Source: Trichostrongylus colubriformis (lineage: Eukaryota > Nematoda > Chromadorea > Rhabditida > Trichostrongylidae). From it: 64,000 bases of DNA. Below are positions 1 through 13,214 of this stretch, piece after piece. The notes beneath the pieces were generated by a model. The model saw only the letters and a list, made by a program, of their open reading frames with translations, had not been told where the DNA came from and made no database searches. The stretch lies in contig OZ022259.1 in NCBI GenBank assembly GCA_963978905.1, forward strand, positions 10,416,001 to 10,480,000, given 5' to 3'. Both the position numbers and the translations under genes were made by a program. The first letter of the stretch is position 1; each line of letters begins with the position of its first letter.

Positions 1-1494
1 ATGATCGAATCCGGTACCAATGCACTTTCACGCCATTTAAGCCCGTCCTTCTAAGGTAGGCAGATTGGCACCAGATTCGTGTGGAACGATTAGGGCACTG
101 TATGGTAACTTTTGGTCACGCCAGCGCATCCCTACAAGGATTTGATCATGTCAGAAAGTCAAAAAGCTAGAGGAAGAAAATGCCGGAAAGACTTTTTTAT
201 GCTCCACGAATATAGAGACATGCATGAAAATCGATCCCCCACCTCGATTTTTTTTTCTGGCCGATCTGACCCGGAGCAGTATGTGGCTGCAGATCAGGCT
301 CAGCCCTCAGAATCACTCATAGAAATCATGCTGAATAATGTAATAAAAGGCCTATTGATTTCCATTGCCAATTGCATTCGACGAAAAATAAAATTGGTCT
401 TTGACGCAAATTGATCTGATTCGAAAAATAGCTTCAAAGGAATGGAAGCTATCCAGAAATTCGCGGAGTCAGTATAGGATGGGAGTAGTTCTTATGGAAA
501 AGGATAGGGCGTGGACTTTAATTGCAGTTTAACATGTGAGTTACGCCACGAATTAAGCTCCACACAAAACCGTGGAAGGTGTGGGAGTAGTATTTGTCTC
601 GAGCAATAACTCACTTGACCAACTCATAAAAGCTTCACTGTTACAAAGGCTTTGATACCGATCATTCAGGATTGCCATGTCAAAATTTTGGATGCCAAGG
701 ACGATATCCAACCCATCGGATTTAGAAGGGGTATTGGGCAGTGCTATGTATGGTTCATCTTTATTGGGCAACTTATAAGTCTTCTAACGAAAGGCCCTTC
801 AGAATTTGCCATGAAAATGGGAAAGACAGCGAAAATGGAGACAAGAATGAGTTTCGCCCAAGCCATTCAACATAATTGAATAGGAAATAAAAAGTGGTGA
901 GTCCGAAAAAGGCTTCTTTGCAGACTGCAACTAAAACAGGGAACCGTTCGACTGGTTCTAAATTATTTGAAATCACTCCGGAAATATTGCGTGAGACCTG
1001 TTGATATGATGAAATGGAGAAGAGGTCATGGTAACAGGAAAGGGTGGAAGAATCTCGTTTAAAATCAATTATGGAAAAGTATCCAAGGATGTCCGGGTAA
1101 AAAGCTTGACGGAAGGCCCTTCCATGAACAAGGAGAAGCTTGGAAGCGATAGCACAAATCATTTTATTCATGTAAGTACAGCTGGTCAGAGTGCGAAGTG
1201 AAGGCGTTACGGCGACAAGTGAAGCCCATGATCCTCTGGATTAATACCCACCCAGGTTGTACAGGGCTCAGGATTAGTACATTGGCACCAGGCAGTCACT
1301 GAAAGGTGGAAACACTTTCCTTCACATTTATGGACACCATTTGGTCATTATAAGGGCTAGAAACATAGAATTGAGCCCACATTCTGAATGAAAGTTTAAG
1401 TTGCGGCGTATCCTTGAAGAAATCGTCCGCAGAGATCGAGCTCTTCTGTCATTCATATATTAACGTTGTATTTGCCTAATAAGGCCGCCTGCAA
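1..1494. other. No supported gene
   Basis: Short overlapping frames only (up to 132 codons on the minus strand, 773-1171), with no domain, no consistent splice borders and no repeat partner seen. Confidence 0.5.
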
Positions 1495-1740
1495 CGTTTT
1501 ACGCGAAAAAAAGGGAACTCGGCCAGGATACAGCTCCCAAAAATCTCGGCCGGGTGGGGGGGCCTCCCAGCAAAGGCTCTGTCCCGTCGTTCGCCGCGAT
1601 TGGAAGAGAGTAGGGCTCTTCACGGTGGTTTTTAATCCTACAATGCGACTCCAATCGCGTCAAACGACGAGTTGGGCACCTGCCCGGAAGCCCCGCCCAC
1701 ACGTCCGAGACTTTGTGGAGCCTTATCTTGGCCAGATTCA
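1495..1740 (+). repeat. GC-rich palindromic repeat, copy 1
   Basis: Centre hairpin: CGTCGTTCGCCGCGATTGGA pairs with TCCAATCGCG..AAACGACG further right. A related, inverted copy at 51040-51340 encodes, by translation, the matching strings RLQSRQTTSWAPARKPRP here and [18 protein letters not shown] there. I take this as repeat homology, not as a gene, because no longer frame is shared. Confidence 0.55.
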
Positions 1741-2159
1741 TATTTTTTCGAGTGAAACCTTGCATGCGGCACACACAAGGCAAATATGACATAAAAATAT
1801 GGGTTACAGAGAAAATCATATTCCATGGACGATTCCTTTAAAGGATTCGTCCACACATCTTTGAGTTCTTCTGTTACCCATATTTTGTTACCCATATATG
1901 ATGCACCTATCTAATAAGGGCAGCATGCAAATACAAGAATGCGGTGAAACAGAGCTTCTCAGAGTGACGTCAGACCGGGTGGGACCATTTTTGGGAACGA
2001 GTGTGGTGGCCGACTGATTCAAATTTTCTTGGTGTTATTGGACCTTCCTCAAAAATCCTTAGAAACGATGCTCAGAGGAGTTCGAAGGCACCGTCAGGAG
2101 TAAGCAGAAAGTGGGAACTAGGAAGTCATCAGACATTCCAATGCAGTAGAGGTGGGTGA

Positions 2160-2449
2160 TGTGTTGCGCAACTCGCACTGAAAAAAAGCGCGGCTCGGGA
2201 TCTCATCACGATGCGAGTCGAGCTGCCACGATCGGGCCTGGGGAGTTATCGGTGAGGGCGGGATAACGCTTGCGTAAGGTGATTAAGCGCCTCGCCCGTG
2301 TGCAATCTTACCCACTGGCTAGTGACGCAGAGGGGCGCGGAAGAAGGGGGAGATTCGGTTTGGTTTTTTTGAGGTTTTCGCAGTTTTGTTCTGTTCTTTC
2401 TCTACTGTCACACTGCTGTCAAATTTGCCCCTTCCGCTGTCTTTAAGAC
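2160..2449 (+). repeat. GC-rich dispersed repeat ending CCTTCCGCTGTCTTTAAG
   Basis: Contains TAGTGACGCAGAGGGGCGCG, then TTTTCGCAGTTTTGTTCTGT and TCTCTACTGTCACACTGC. The same order of blocks occurs at about 31690-31960 and 46560-46768. Its tail resembles the end of the 470-bp elements at 16208 and 32141. The left limit is not certain. Confidence 0.5.
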
Positions 2450-3096
2450 ATTGACCGCATTGTCTTTCGCGCCAGGCACAATTGCCATTCAGTGTGCTGT
2501 AGTAGCCTGATTAGCAAATTTGTCGTATTTTTTCACTATAAATTTTGCATCGCAGTTTTTCTGCATTGCAAGTAATTATGTGTCACATTTAGTAAAAAAT
2601 TAGGTAATAAAATTGTATAGTAAATCATTCCAGACAATTTCGCCAGAACATGAAACATTTTGTTCCTAATAAAATTATCTTCACCACTCATTTCTTCACT
2701 GATGTTTTGTTCAATCGGAACCGCTTTATAATCAATTTTCCCACTTTTCAAATCAATCAGACGTGACCGCTTTTCATGGCAAGTTTTGTTGCTATTCCTA
2801 CTTTGCGACGATGTAACATAAGTTTTCATCACATACACTCATCGGAACGACCTTCTCTTTTGTGATCTGAATGGATGGCGTTCTTTTTGTAGCCCTCTCG
2901 AATTGAACATGCCCGACATCAGACTAATTTTATTGCCCGAGCAATACTTCTACAGGGATAAGATGACTGCGCTTGTTTTCCGCCTCCTCCTTTAGAAGTC
3001 ATGTGGGGGCAAATCCAGATGTGCCAAAATTGCGATCGAATTTTTTCGACGAATATACCATTTCTTCGATCGATATCATTACAGTAGGAGTATATA

Positions 3097-3603
3097 CAGT
3101 AGCGCTCAAAAGTCTTCGGCGAAATGGTCTTCCACTAGGGTTTTTCACTTGTAACTTTTTTGCAACTGCACCGATCTAAGAGAAATTTTAGTATGTTGTA
3201 CATGGAGACAGTGCATACTTAACATACTATTTTGGCGCTCAACGGTGTAGGTTACGTGGTTATATGGAATTTTTTAATTTTGGCATGCCATCGCTATGCC
3301 GCCCCGCTGCGCCGCTGTCATCAAAATTCGTGGTCTTTCTACAGAAAATCAATGTTCTTTGAGGCTTGCTCGTTTCAATTTTGTGAAGAAAGCCGTTATT
3401 CTTGACCAAGCCTTTTACTTTTCTCTGGGTGGTCTTGTAGTTAAATCTTGTAAAAAATCATGAAAAGTGGCAAGCGGCGCTCAAGTACAAGGAAATGTTG
3501 ACAATAGGTTCAGGCACCACATATTAAAATTTTGTCAAATTTGGTCAAGTAGAAAAAAAGTTACGACAAAAAAGTTTTGGCCGAAGACTTTTGAGCGCTA
3601 CTG
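3097..3603. mobile_element. Tc1-like MITE, ends CAGTAGCGCTCAAAAGTC
   Basis: 507 bp between TA dinucleotides (3095-3096 and 3604-3605). Both ends read CAGTAGCGCTCAAAAGTCTT followed by CGGC, and weaker inverted similarity continues inward (GTAACTTTTTT on each side). No transposase frame. The first ten bases match those of the CAGTAGCGGTC family, but the interiors differ. Confidence 0.85.
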
Positions 3604-6600
3604 TACATAGTATATAATTTGGTTTGCATAAATAATGTTTTAATCGGACTGAAATCTTCCCAAAGAAATTTCTTACAAAATTACTTAATTATTTATACTT
3701 TTGCTCATGTGTCATGTATGTAGACTAGTCACAAAAAAAGCACAAATGACTGAAAGACTAAGGTTAGCCAAAATGATACAAGATCGCTGACAAAGGGCGC
3801 TAAAAAGTACAAAATCAAGTTACATAGAACCTCATTACGCCCTCTCCACACCTGTCGCGATGAATTTTTAATTGGCCAGAGGCTTTCTGGTCCATTTAAC
3901 AGTTTCCTATGCCGTCACACTCCTCCGTCCGACAATAGCGGAGTCTAATGGAAGTCCTTGGCACGAAATACTGGGACGGCTGTGGGCACGCGAAATTTTT
4001 CCTCTTCACTGAACTGATTGAGGGTCATAGCCAAGCGCTAAATGGGTGTCTTCAAAACATGGGAGTGCAATTTTTCGAGTCACCTTGCGTTAAGGTAAAG
4101 CATAAAAAACCATAGGAGTCAATTGATCGTATTTTGCTATGTGCCAAGCCCTCGACTTCTATTCACTATTGCGTGGTGGTTGCATGGGCATACTGCCTGG
4201 ATGATAGATAAATTACCATTGAATTGACAGCCCTTGCATTTGGATTCAATAAAATTAGTAAAAATAAATAAATCAAACGATACTTCGACATAATCGAACC
4301 TATCCCTTTTTGGGACCTGTCAAACTACCAACATGCCAATCAGTAGCTGCAAGGTACTCATAATAGGTCGATACGGCACTCAATTACCTAATTACTAAAT
4401 TAAAATTACTTAATTACCAAGCAATCAAATGTGAATAAATTAAAAATAAAAACTAAGAAATATGTTTGTCGCTAAATCAAGGTCAAGTAAATTGTTTCGA
4501 GTGTGCGCCACGCATTCGAAATGAGCTCAGATTGGTAACCAGTGATGACTGAATGGCAGCCACTGATGGTTGATTTACTTTTGAGACTTACACAAAGGCT
4601 TTGAGCAAGCGGTCTACAAATTCAAAATTGTGAAGGTCTTCCTTTGCCTGGTCTGCAGTTTATCGTGCCTAAGTAAAAATGATTAAGGTGGTCTTGATCC
4701 GCATTATTCGTTTCTAAAAAATAAAGTGGGTGCAATTTTCTTAGAATTCCGGTATTCGATAGGTCGTGACCAGCGACCGAAGTGTCCTTCCAAAAGGTTG
4801 CCATTAGTCCGGGTACAACCCCTTAGTTCCTAGCCAACGTTCCCACGATGGCACTATCACTTGGCATCTAGGCCGTGCCATGTACGCTCTGTGATGCGCT
4901 ACTGTGGGGCCGTCTTAACTAATGAAGCAAAAAGCACCGAGCTGCTTCTTGACCACCGCTTAGGAAATTTATTGTATCGCAAGTGGGACATGGCATTACG
5001 CTGGACAGGCCATAAAGTTTTTCGGCGAAAATCGGTCCGCAAATTACGATTTTCGGGAGTGAGTACATGGTTAAGCTCAAGTTTAAGCAGAAGGCGCAAA
5101 AGCACGTCCTCGGTCGGGATTAGTTTCGGGAAAGGGTTCTATTTTCGGGTTTTTGAGCGATTCATTCCCTTTTCTCTCCACTGTTGAATTAGTTAACTCC
5201 TCTATTTCCATATTTCACGAATGGTCTAAATTGCCGCTATTGGTATTTTCATGTAAATTTTTATTCATTTCTCAAAAATTCTGTAATCTCACTTGGGACC
5301 AGATTAAGTCCGTTGTCATTATCTTCTTTCTCATCGGTGTTTATTCACTAATTCTTTAGTGTTGTAATAATAAAAGCTGACAGGGTTGAATTCAAAAGAA
5401 AAGAATGTGCTAAAAAAGGACATTTTGAAAGATCGATATCTATGATGCCCCGAAAGATGTGCGATACATTCGGTTCACATTTCAGATCATATGCAATTAT
5501 CTAGCAATTAGGTATAGGTACTTTGAAACATTGTCCCAGATCAAACTCGGATATCACTTCTCACAAAGCAATAAGTAAGTAAACAGTAAACAATGAGACG
5601 GGACGAGGCCCACAATTTGTTGATCGTAGGCGGATATCGAAGCAACAACCGTGTACAAGCCGAGCGAAAATCCGAGCTAAGGTGCTAAACGTCGAGGTAG
5701 CAGCCGCGGTGAGGTCGAAAAACTCTATTAAACGGATTTTGACAGCTCCCGTATCACGCCTTCCTCTTCCCAGCAAAGAGTCCACGGGAGACATTTTATT
5801 GCGAAGACGACAATTTGCGGACCTCACGTTCGAAGGTTTTCTCAAGAATTCATTATGTATACCGGCTATACTGCGAGAACTATGTAGTGTCGTAGAACGT
5901 GCAGGAAGAAATGGGAAATAGCCTATGCACCACGAAAAAAACGGCGTCCATCAGCACAAACAGAAGACAATTTTCTCCAAATAATTTTGTATCCACTCAA
6001 TGATATCAAATTAAATGAATGCAAACTATTCCGATATTTTTCATTTACTGGTATAGACTCACCACGGAGCCTTATTGTTCACAGTGAATTGCAGAAATAA
6101 AAGAGTTGCTCTATTTCGAACACCACGATCAATAAATATACAAGAACTTTCTACGGACATTTTGGGGTGAGCAAAATTCTCTTGGAAAATATACGTGTAA
6201 GCCGATCGGTGTCGACCAAGATTAAAATGATAAGGTGGTGGGGTGTCACGGCATTTTCTGGCCAGTTTTCACCCCACAAGTATCACTCGAGTAGGCGTTC
6301 CACCTCTCTCTGTCTTGGAATACGCCATGCGCTCATCCAGTTCCCAGATGCACGGAATGAATGGAATGGACACCGGTTCTTACTTTGTCGTTCTCATTAT
6401 CAGTTTTTAGACTACGACACAATGAGTATAGGAATGATGATGGTTACACAACGTTTATATCAAATAAACAAATAACTGAACAAGGTGATTTCTATTTATG
6501 TATTTGGCTTATACCACTTTTTTTCAGGAAAGCTGTTATAAGTTGATAGGCACTGTTTAGGTTGGTATTAGCCTATGTTCACATTACTAGAGCAACCTAC

Positions 6601-9600
6601 TCAACCAGATATCCGTGTCATTTAGACGATACTAATAAGTATGCTCAGGAGTAGGAAGTGAAAAGTGACTAATATAGCAGCTCGCATTTTTTTAAGCCTT
6701 GTATGTGAGAATCGATTGAACCTACAAATGCATTTGTATAAAATGCTTCGATTAAAAGCGATGTGCACGGCGCACTCCCGGAGGTTTCAGGCCGGAATCT
6801 GGTCAGTGCTTGGAAGATTTTTGGCTTGAAACGTGACGGAGGCTCATAAAAGCAAAAATGTATATCAAAGCATGCACTAGCCCAAGTATGGGCTGCACGT
6901 ACTGAAGACTAGAAGGAAAAGATCTGATCAAGAACAAGGCTCACAGGGAGAGGCCAGGGCGGAGTTGATGAGCGTCGATCTCGACAGCTTGAACGCTTGA
7001 TGTTTGCTGGCCTTTGTATTACTGCAATGCAGCCACTCCGTGAGAAAAACACTGGTCACGCCCATTTGCCGCTTCGAGGCAGACGGATTGCGGAGTTCAA
7101 TGCCAACGAAAAAGTCAGACCCGTGTATGACTTCGGTAAGCCTCACTAGTCAAGTGGGAAGACGCGGTACCTCGAGAGCAGCTGTATATCAGGAGAAAAC
7201 AAAAAACCTGCGAAGTGCGTAAATGCCCTCTTTTTGAAAAGGTCCATACTTTACTTTCTGCATTTGATAGAGAAGGAGATACAGATAATTACACATTGGA
7301 TCCAAGGCTCTGAGTTTGAAACTCCAGCAGGATGAAATTTCTTTTGCTGGATCGGATTCGACCCTGCTGCTCGTTAAGATAAGGTGTCTTCACAAACTAA
7401 CCCACCCTAATACCGTTTTACTCTTAAAAATGAAATAGTAAAGTATGAAATCGTAAGAAAGTTTAGCCAGCCTTCGCAATTTTACCTTCGAGAGATCATA
7501 ACCTGGCACAGGCTGCATCACCAACATGAAGCGCCTTTGATTACAATCCATTTCGGAGCGCTTGACAGGGCGTGGCCTGCGGGTCTGAGTTAGGGTGTAT
7601 CAAGCTCTCTCACTCCGCCACACACTCTCACTCTCGACACTGAGGTTACGCCCTATCAAGCGCTAAGAAATGGACAGCATTCATTTTGATGGGAATTTGA
7701 TGATTTACATTGCGTGAAATCGTGAAAGGTCGACTGCAAATCATCATATTTCTTGAACACCCTACTAGTGAAGAAGCTGTCCAGTTCTTTGGAAAAGTGG
7801 GCATTTAGCGCAAGATCTGATGAATAGGATGGACGAGTAAGAGCTTCAGCCTACAACTCCAATTTCTGAAAGACATTCTGTGAGAAATGCGGTCGCGCAT
7901 GACTGCTTCGAAGGGCTGTGCAGCATATTTTTAAGTTTTGCCGCATTGGAGCTACCTGAAGTATCTACCACATCTGCATTGACAAAGTAAATACTTTCAT
8001 ATATGCTTGCAAATACGGCCGCTCATCGTCCAGTGCTGTTTTAATTAAAGCGTTTCGATCCATTGAAATCCAAGCAACTCGTTCTCATTTCTGCACTTCT
8101 AAAACCAGAGGCAAAGTGTTACTTTTTTTCTTTCCCCCTCTTGTAGTGCTCCCACTTGCACATGCCCCGTTACGATTCCATCAAACACGAACTTGTGAAG
8201 GGAAGTCAACCAAAAGTGTTCTTTTTGCTGTATTTTGAAAATCTTCCTAACAATTCAAAGATCTCACGGAATTCTTAGGAAAGTCCATGTATAGAAAGAA
8301 ATACTTTTGACCATCCATAGAGCACAAAATGTAAGTTGATCTAAGTTGAAACGCTTTGAATTCACATTGATCTCGCAAAACGCACAAAATAGGTCAGAAC
8401 TTTCTTAAAAACTAATGAGTAATAATGAAATACATAAACTTTCGTTGAAATCACGTTGCATTAATGTAACTATTGAATAGTAAAAACAACTAATAAATAC
8501 CAATAAATTGGTGCAACTGATAAACCGAGTGACGAAAAATTTGATAATAAGAGTTATCCCTAAAAACATAGTCTGTTTGTTATACATGGGGACATCGGAG
8601 TGATGTTTCCTCAAGAAATGATCCAACCTAGTATGGGTAAGGGTTTCAGCGCAAAGCAAAGAAGTGCCATTTGTTCCGGCTATTATCGGTAGATGGATTT
8701 CCTCCCTTACATTGACAACCGTCGTTTTTTTTGTTGCATGATTGATGCTGGTTACTAGTAATTCTTTTCGGAAAAACAAAAACGATTCGCACTTGAGCAC
8801 GAGCGGCTCTTTGATCTAGATCCTATAGAAGATTGAAGGGACACAGGTGCTGTCAATCTTCCTAAATACTTCGAAAAAGGCTGCCTCTCCCAAAGTAACA
8901 AGGAAGAAGAGCCACGCATTCACAGCGTCATGTGTCGGTCGATTTCCTCTCACAAGGAACAAGGAAATGGATCTGATCTCCCACTGGAACCTTTAAATAA
9001 GACCTAGGTGAGTCGATAGGATCTCGACAGATTACAATGTTGAGAACCAAAATTATAGAATACCGTCTCGAAGCGAGTTAGGAGGGGTCAAAATTCGTTT
9101 GCATCTCATTTATCGGGCTGATCAAATGCATAAGTAAGAACGGGACAACACGGTAATCTAATAAAACAAGAAGAATAAATTTGAAAGTTCCAAGTAATGG
9201 ACTTGTACAAACTAAATATTGCATCATTGACTTTAAATATAGTTTTCAAAAAAGACACAATTTTTTACTCAAATATGAATAAAATATTGCAAAACTTATG
9301 TTTACGGTTGAAATAGTTTTTATGTAAATTTACACACTAACAATGTTGTTTCCTCTCTCTTCTCTCCCTGAAGAGCATAGAGGGAAGAAACCACTACTGT
9401 CTGATTTCCGTCTAAGTAAGGGCCGGTGCGAAACGGAAACCGGACTAACTCTTCGTTACAAGCCCCTCCCTCCAAGAAAAAAACTTCTCTTTGGTTCATT
9501 CATTTCTGATCACAAGTAAATACTTTCGAACGCATACTATTCCTCGATTATTTAAAATCCAGTGCTTTTAAGAAACCGTAACATCACATTTTGCCTGACG

Positions 9601-11784
9601 TGACTCACCAAAAGGGTCAAGCCATTGTTCACCACCTCTGGTGCAAGAGCATTACCACTGTACCACGGCCACCGTTGCTGCACACAGTGTTAGCCTCGCT
9701 GATGTGTTTCTACAAGCAAGTACTCAGCTGATGAGTCTTTCGAAAAGGGGGTTTTGCAATTTTGTTCTTCATAAATTTAATCAGCAGTCGAGACCCTATC
9801 GATCCACCTGGATCTCACTTCAAAGTTCCGTGAAAGGTCAGATCCATTCCCTGGTCAGAACGATAGCAGAACACACATCAGTTTATTTAGATTTGTAGAA
9901 TGACGTGAAGACATACTATTACGCAGTTACATACCTTGCTGTTCTAACCCACTTTAGCAGTGGATAGTGTGGGTCGTAAATATATAAATCTACGTCATCA
10001 TTTAGAATTTGACATTTTCGGAGCCGTTGCAACATCTATTTGTAAATGTAAAAGTTGTACCCATTCCGCGGTTTGAGTTAGAACAGGTGGAACGCCAAGA
10101 GCTTACAATATCAGTTGAGGACAGTCCCCACGATAAGGACCGCCCACTCTCCGATAACAAACGCGTGTTACAAGGAAAGGTCTTTGCGGACGCCCAGAGA
10201 AGGTCTTTGCGAGAAATTGGAAATTTTGTAGGCTCTACAGAGGTGTATCCCCTCTGTTTTTATTTTTTGAGGTGATAATTAACGCAAGATCGTCGTACGA
10301 TGCCAAGATTTGGGTTTGAGTTTTTTTTTGAGTTTTGGTGGGCGCTTTTGGTGACAGACAGCTTCATTCGCTTCATTTCGCTCCCAACCCCTAACCTATA
10401 GGAAAAATAGTGACTCACTACACTACGCGGACATGTTACACAAAACATCGGTTATGTTACTGAATTTCGAATTCTCATAGAAGACTACCGCCATATACAC
10501 AACACAAAGAGGAATGGAAAGATCAGGAAACTTCTAGGCCCTTCCTAATCACGAAGGCAACGTGCATTTCTGAAAATGAAAACATGACTACAATGAAATG
10601 TTGCGTTAATTTATTGAGAGGATCAACTTTTGAATAATGAGGGATTATAATTGGGTATAGATTTTCGATTCTGTACGTTTAACTTGAAAAACGGAGGATC
10701 AATCGAAGAGAAGTTTTTGTTTTTCGGGGCGGGTGGGTGGGTCTTGTAACAAAAAGTGAATTTGGTTTCTGTTTCACACGGGCCCTCAAACGCATACCAG
10801 TTAATTGTGAATATACTACCTCTGTGCACTTGAGTAAAGGAAGGAAGATGAAATGATACTTATATACAATACAAATACAACACAATACTAAGCCATCACC
10901 ACCTGGTCCAACTGCTGCTCACTCAATGTTAGTCTTGAATAAGATCGTAGATAATGAGAATAAGATCTTCATTCCTCTATTCGCAAATAATCAGAGAAAT
11001 TAGGCATTCAGAAAATAGGAAAATAACCACACGCATTTACGCGAGGCCATGAGATCCGGTTGAGTACATGAGTAAGCATGGTGAAGAGCAACAAAAACAA
11101 CAAACATAATGAGTATCCACATCAGCGGCATTTGTTAACCAGTAATGAACACGTTCTGGTGGTGAAGTGGATATTCTGCATAGTCAATCACCGCGCCACT
11201 TGAACGGATTGGCCCCTAACGAAGTACTCTAACATGAGTGCTTACCTGATAAAACCGCTGAAAGCAAGATTGTTAGAGGTAGGGTACCCACAGGCCCACC
11301 AATAAGTTATGAATGGATGAGGGCTCTTTGATTCAAACCGTTCCAAATCTGATATATATTCCAGATCTGATTCATCAGAAGCATTCCTCCCGTGGGTTCA
11401 TCCAGGATGAGCCACGCACTCGACTTCCGCGAAAAAATCATGGGAGCGTTTGGATGGACTTGGCCTGCACCACTTCTCAACAATGGAAAAGTCGATTATC
11501 CCTCCCATTCAGATATGATATCAAAGAAAAATCCTTTACTAGTTTCCCTTTCCTTAAGTATATGTTTTAATAGGCCATTAATGGAGTAGCGTCGCAGAAC
11601 CTCAAACTCCATTGCTAATTGGCCGAAGGAATCACTCGCATGGCCATCAATTTAATAAACGTGTATTTGCTAAACCACATCACTGAGCAACTTCTATTAA
11701 GATTATCTTATGCGTACCCCACTCATAACAGTGTGAAGAGACGCACTAGGTACATCGTGTAGCTAAACTGGTACTTATAAAAGG
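3604..11784. other. No supported gene
   Basis: AT-rich DNA. Open frames of up to 131 codons (8405-8800, minus) lack recognisable motifs. A weak SINE-tail-like match lies at 6325-6365 (minus). The possible exon at 10055 is listed separately. Confidence 0.5.
10055..10242 (+). CDS. Possible exon, unidentified
   Basis: An open 63-codon stretch between an acceptor-like GTAAAAG and a donor-like AGAG|GTGTAT. It encodes a hydrophilic, charged peptide (EQVERQELTISVEDSPHDKD, then KVFADAQRRSLREIGNFVGS). RRSLREIGN faintly recalls the RxALxDIGN string near the N-terminus of A/B-type cyclins, but no cyclin box was found nearby. Could be chance. Confidence 0.15.
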
Positions 11785-12060
11785 ACTTTTAACGTTGGTC
11801 AAACCCTAGTTGGGATGCGCGTCATGCATTCTAGTTCCATACAGAATCGTGGTGACAAGTGAAAGCGACTTGGTCTATATAATGATTTACAGTGGCCAGT
11901 GTAATAAAAAACAAAGTGTTCATCCTCCACGACGAGCCTTGTGCCAGTTTACCGACCCTGGAAGGATGGAAGGTTCGGTTAGCGCGGGAGGCATCCATGC
12001 GGAGTTTGATCCAGCCCCATGAACGTTGGAGTACGCATATTTATCATTGCACCCCCTCTG
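11785..12060 (-). mobile_element. tRNA-derived SINE copy, diverged
   Basis: The minus strand carries GGATCAAACTCCGCATGG, CCTTCCATCCTTCCAGGG, TCGGTAAACTGGCAC, CACCACGATTCTGTATGGAA and GAATGCATGACGCGCATCCC, in SINE order. The head is weak. Confidence 0.6.
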
Positions 12061-13103
12061 TCCCTTCATAACTGTGATGCTTTTCAATTTTTCTCATTTT
12101 ATTTCTTTAGTAAAAGCATTGAAGAGGACGAATCTACAAAAAATTGTCAAACTTGCTTGAACGAAAACAAATCAAGTAGAGTACAAATTAATTCTATATT
12201 CGGTAAACTAGATTAGGTGAAAAATTCAATTTTATTATAGTAATGGGTGTATTAACTTGGAAAAGAGGTCTGAAAATTACGAATGGACTGTATAGACTTC
12301 AGCGGTAATCATGGATAAAGGACCAAGGATTATCGAAACACATGCTTGGCCGAAGGTGTTTCCACCACCAGTCACGGTCAGCACGCACTCCAACAACAAC
12401 AGCTGCTTGGACTTTGGGTTTTGATAGATTATCAGTGAGATTGAGCTCGGCGATCACAAGCTCACTGACTGATAGCGACTGATGACTCAGCGCTACCTGG
12501 ACATAGTCACGACCGGATGAAACAGTTGCCGCATTCCTGATGAATATTGGGGGACTCGGACAGTTTGGGTAATCATCGGATGGTCGAAGGAGGAAGGAAA
12601 AGGGGAAATCGATATTTGTGAAATATAAAATATTGCAGTTCTTATGAATTTGCGATTTTCAAACGGAAATGGAATGTCTGCTCCCCATACGATTGGCTCT
12701 CTGTAGATAGGTTATCAGTACAATAGAAAACATTATTTTTGTTCGAAACAATTTCAAATTCTTCGCATTTTCATTTTTTGGTGAAATAAATGCAAATTTT
12801 TCTCTAGCAAAGCAGACAATAATTTTTCCAGATCTATGGATATTTAACTCTTTCAATCGCTTCTACCTCTACATTGGCATGAACACCGTGTGAGTATCGT
12901 CTCAGCGTTCTCGTTTTAGCCTTGAGGACACATTCCACACTTGCGATATGGTGGACGTGGTGGAAGCTTCAATCGTTATTGGTGGAACGAGATTACATGG
13001 CATTTTGAAGTATAAGGCATGCGCCAGGACACTCAAGCTGGGTCAGCCCACACAGAGAGACGGCGGCTGTTGCTTTTAGTGCGCAGTTAGCCCGCAAAGG
13101 ATC

Positions 13104-13214
13104 ATGGAAGACACTGATGCATTTTGCGTGGCACGGTCACTCGATTCGAGTGTCCTGGCACACACTCCGGGCGTAGATATTGACTATGACTCAAATGATC
13201 ACACCACATCAAGG
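13104..13214 (+). CDS. Possible first exon, unidentified
   Basis: ATG at 13104 opens an acidic 36-residue peptide (MEDTDAFCVARSLDSSV, then DIDYDSNDHTTS) and reaches a good donor, AAG|GTTAGT. No homolog was recognised and no continuing exon was found, so the call rests only on start, composition and donor. Confidence 0.15.

Noticed and set aside
773..1171. 132-codon minus ORF
   Set aside because: No domain, signal peptide or splice context; consistent with chance in a window of this size.
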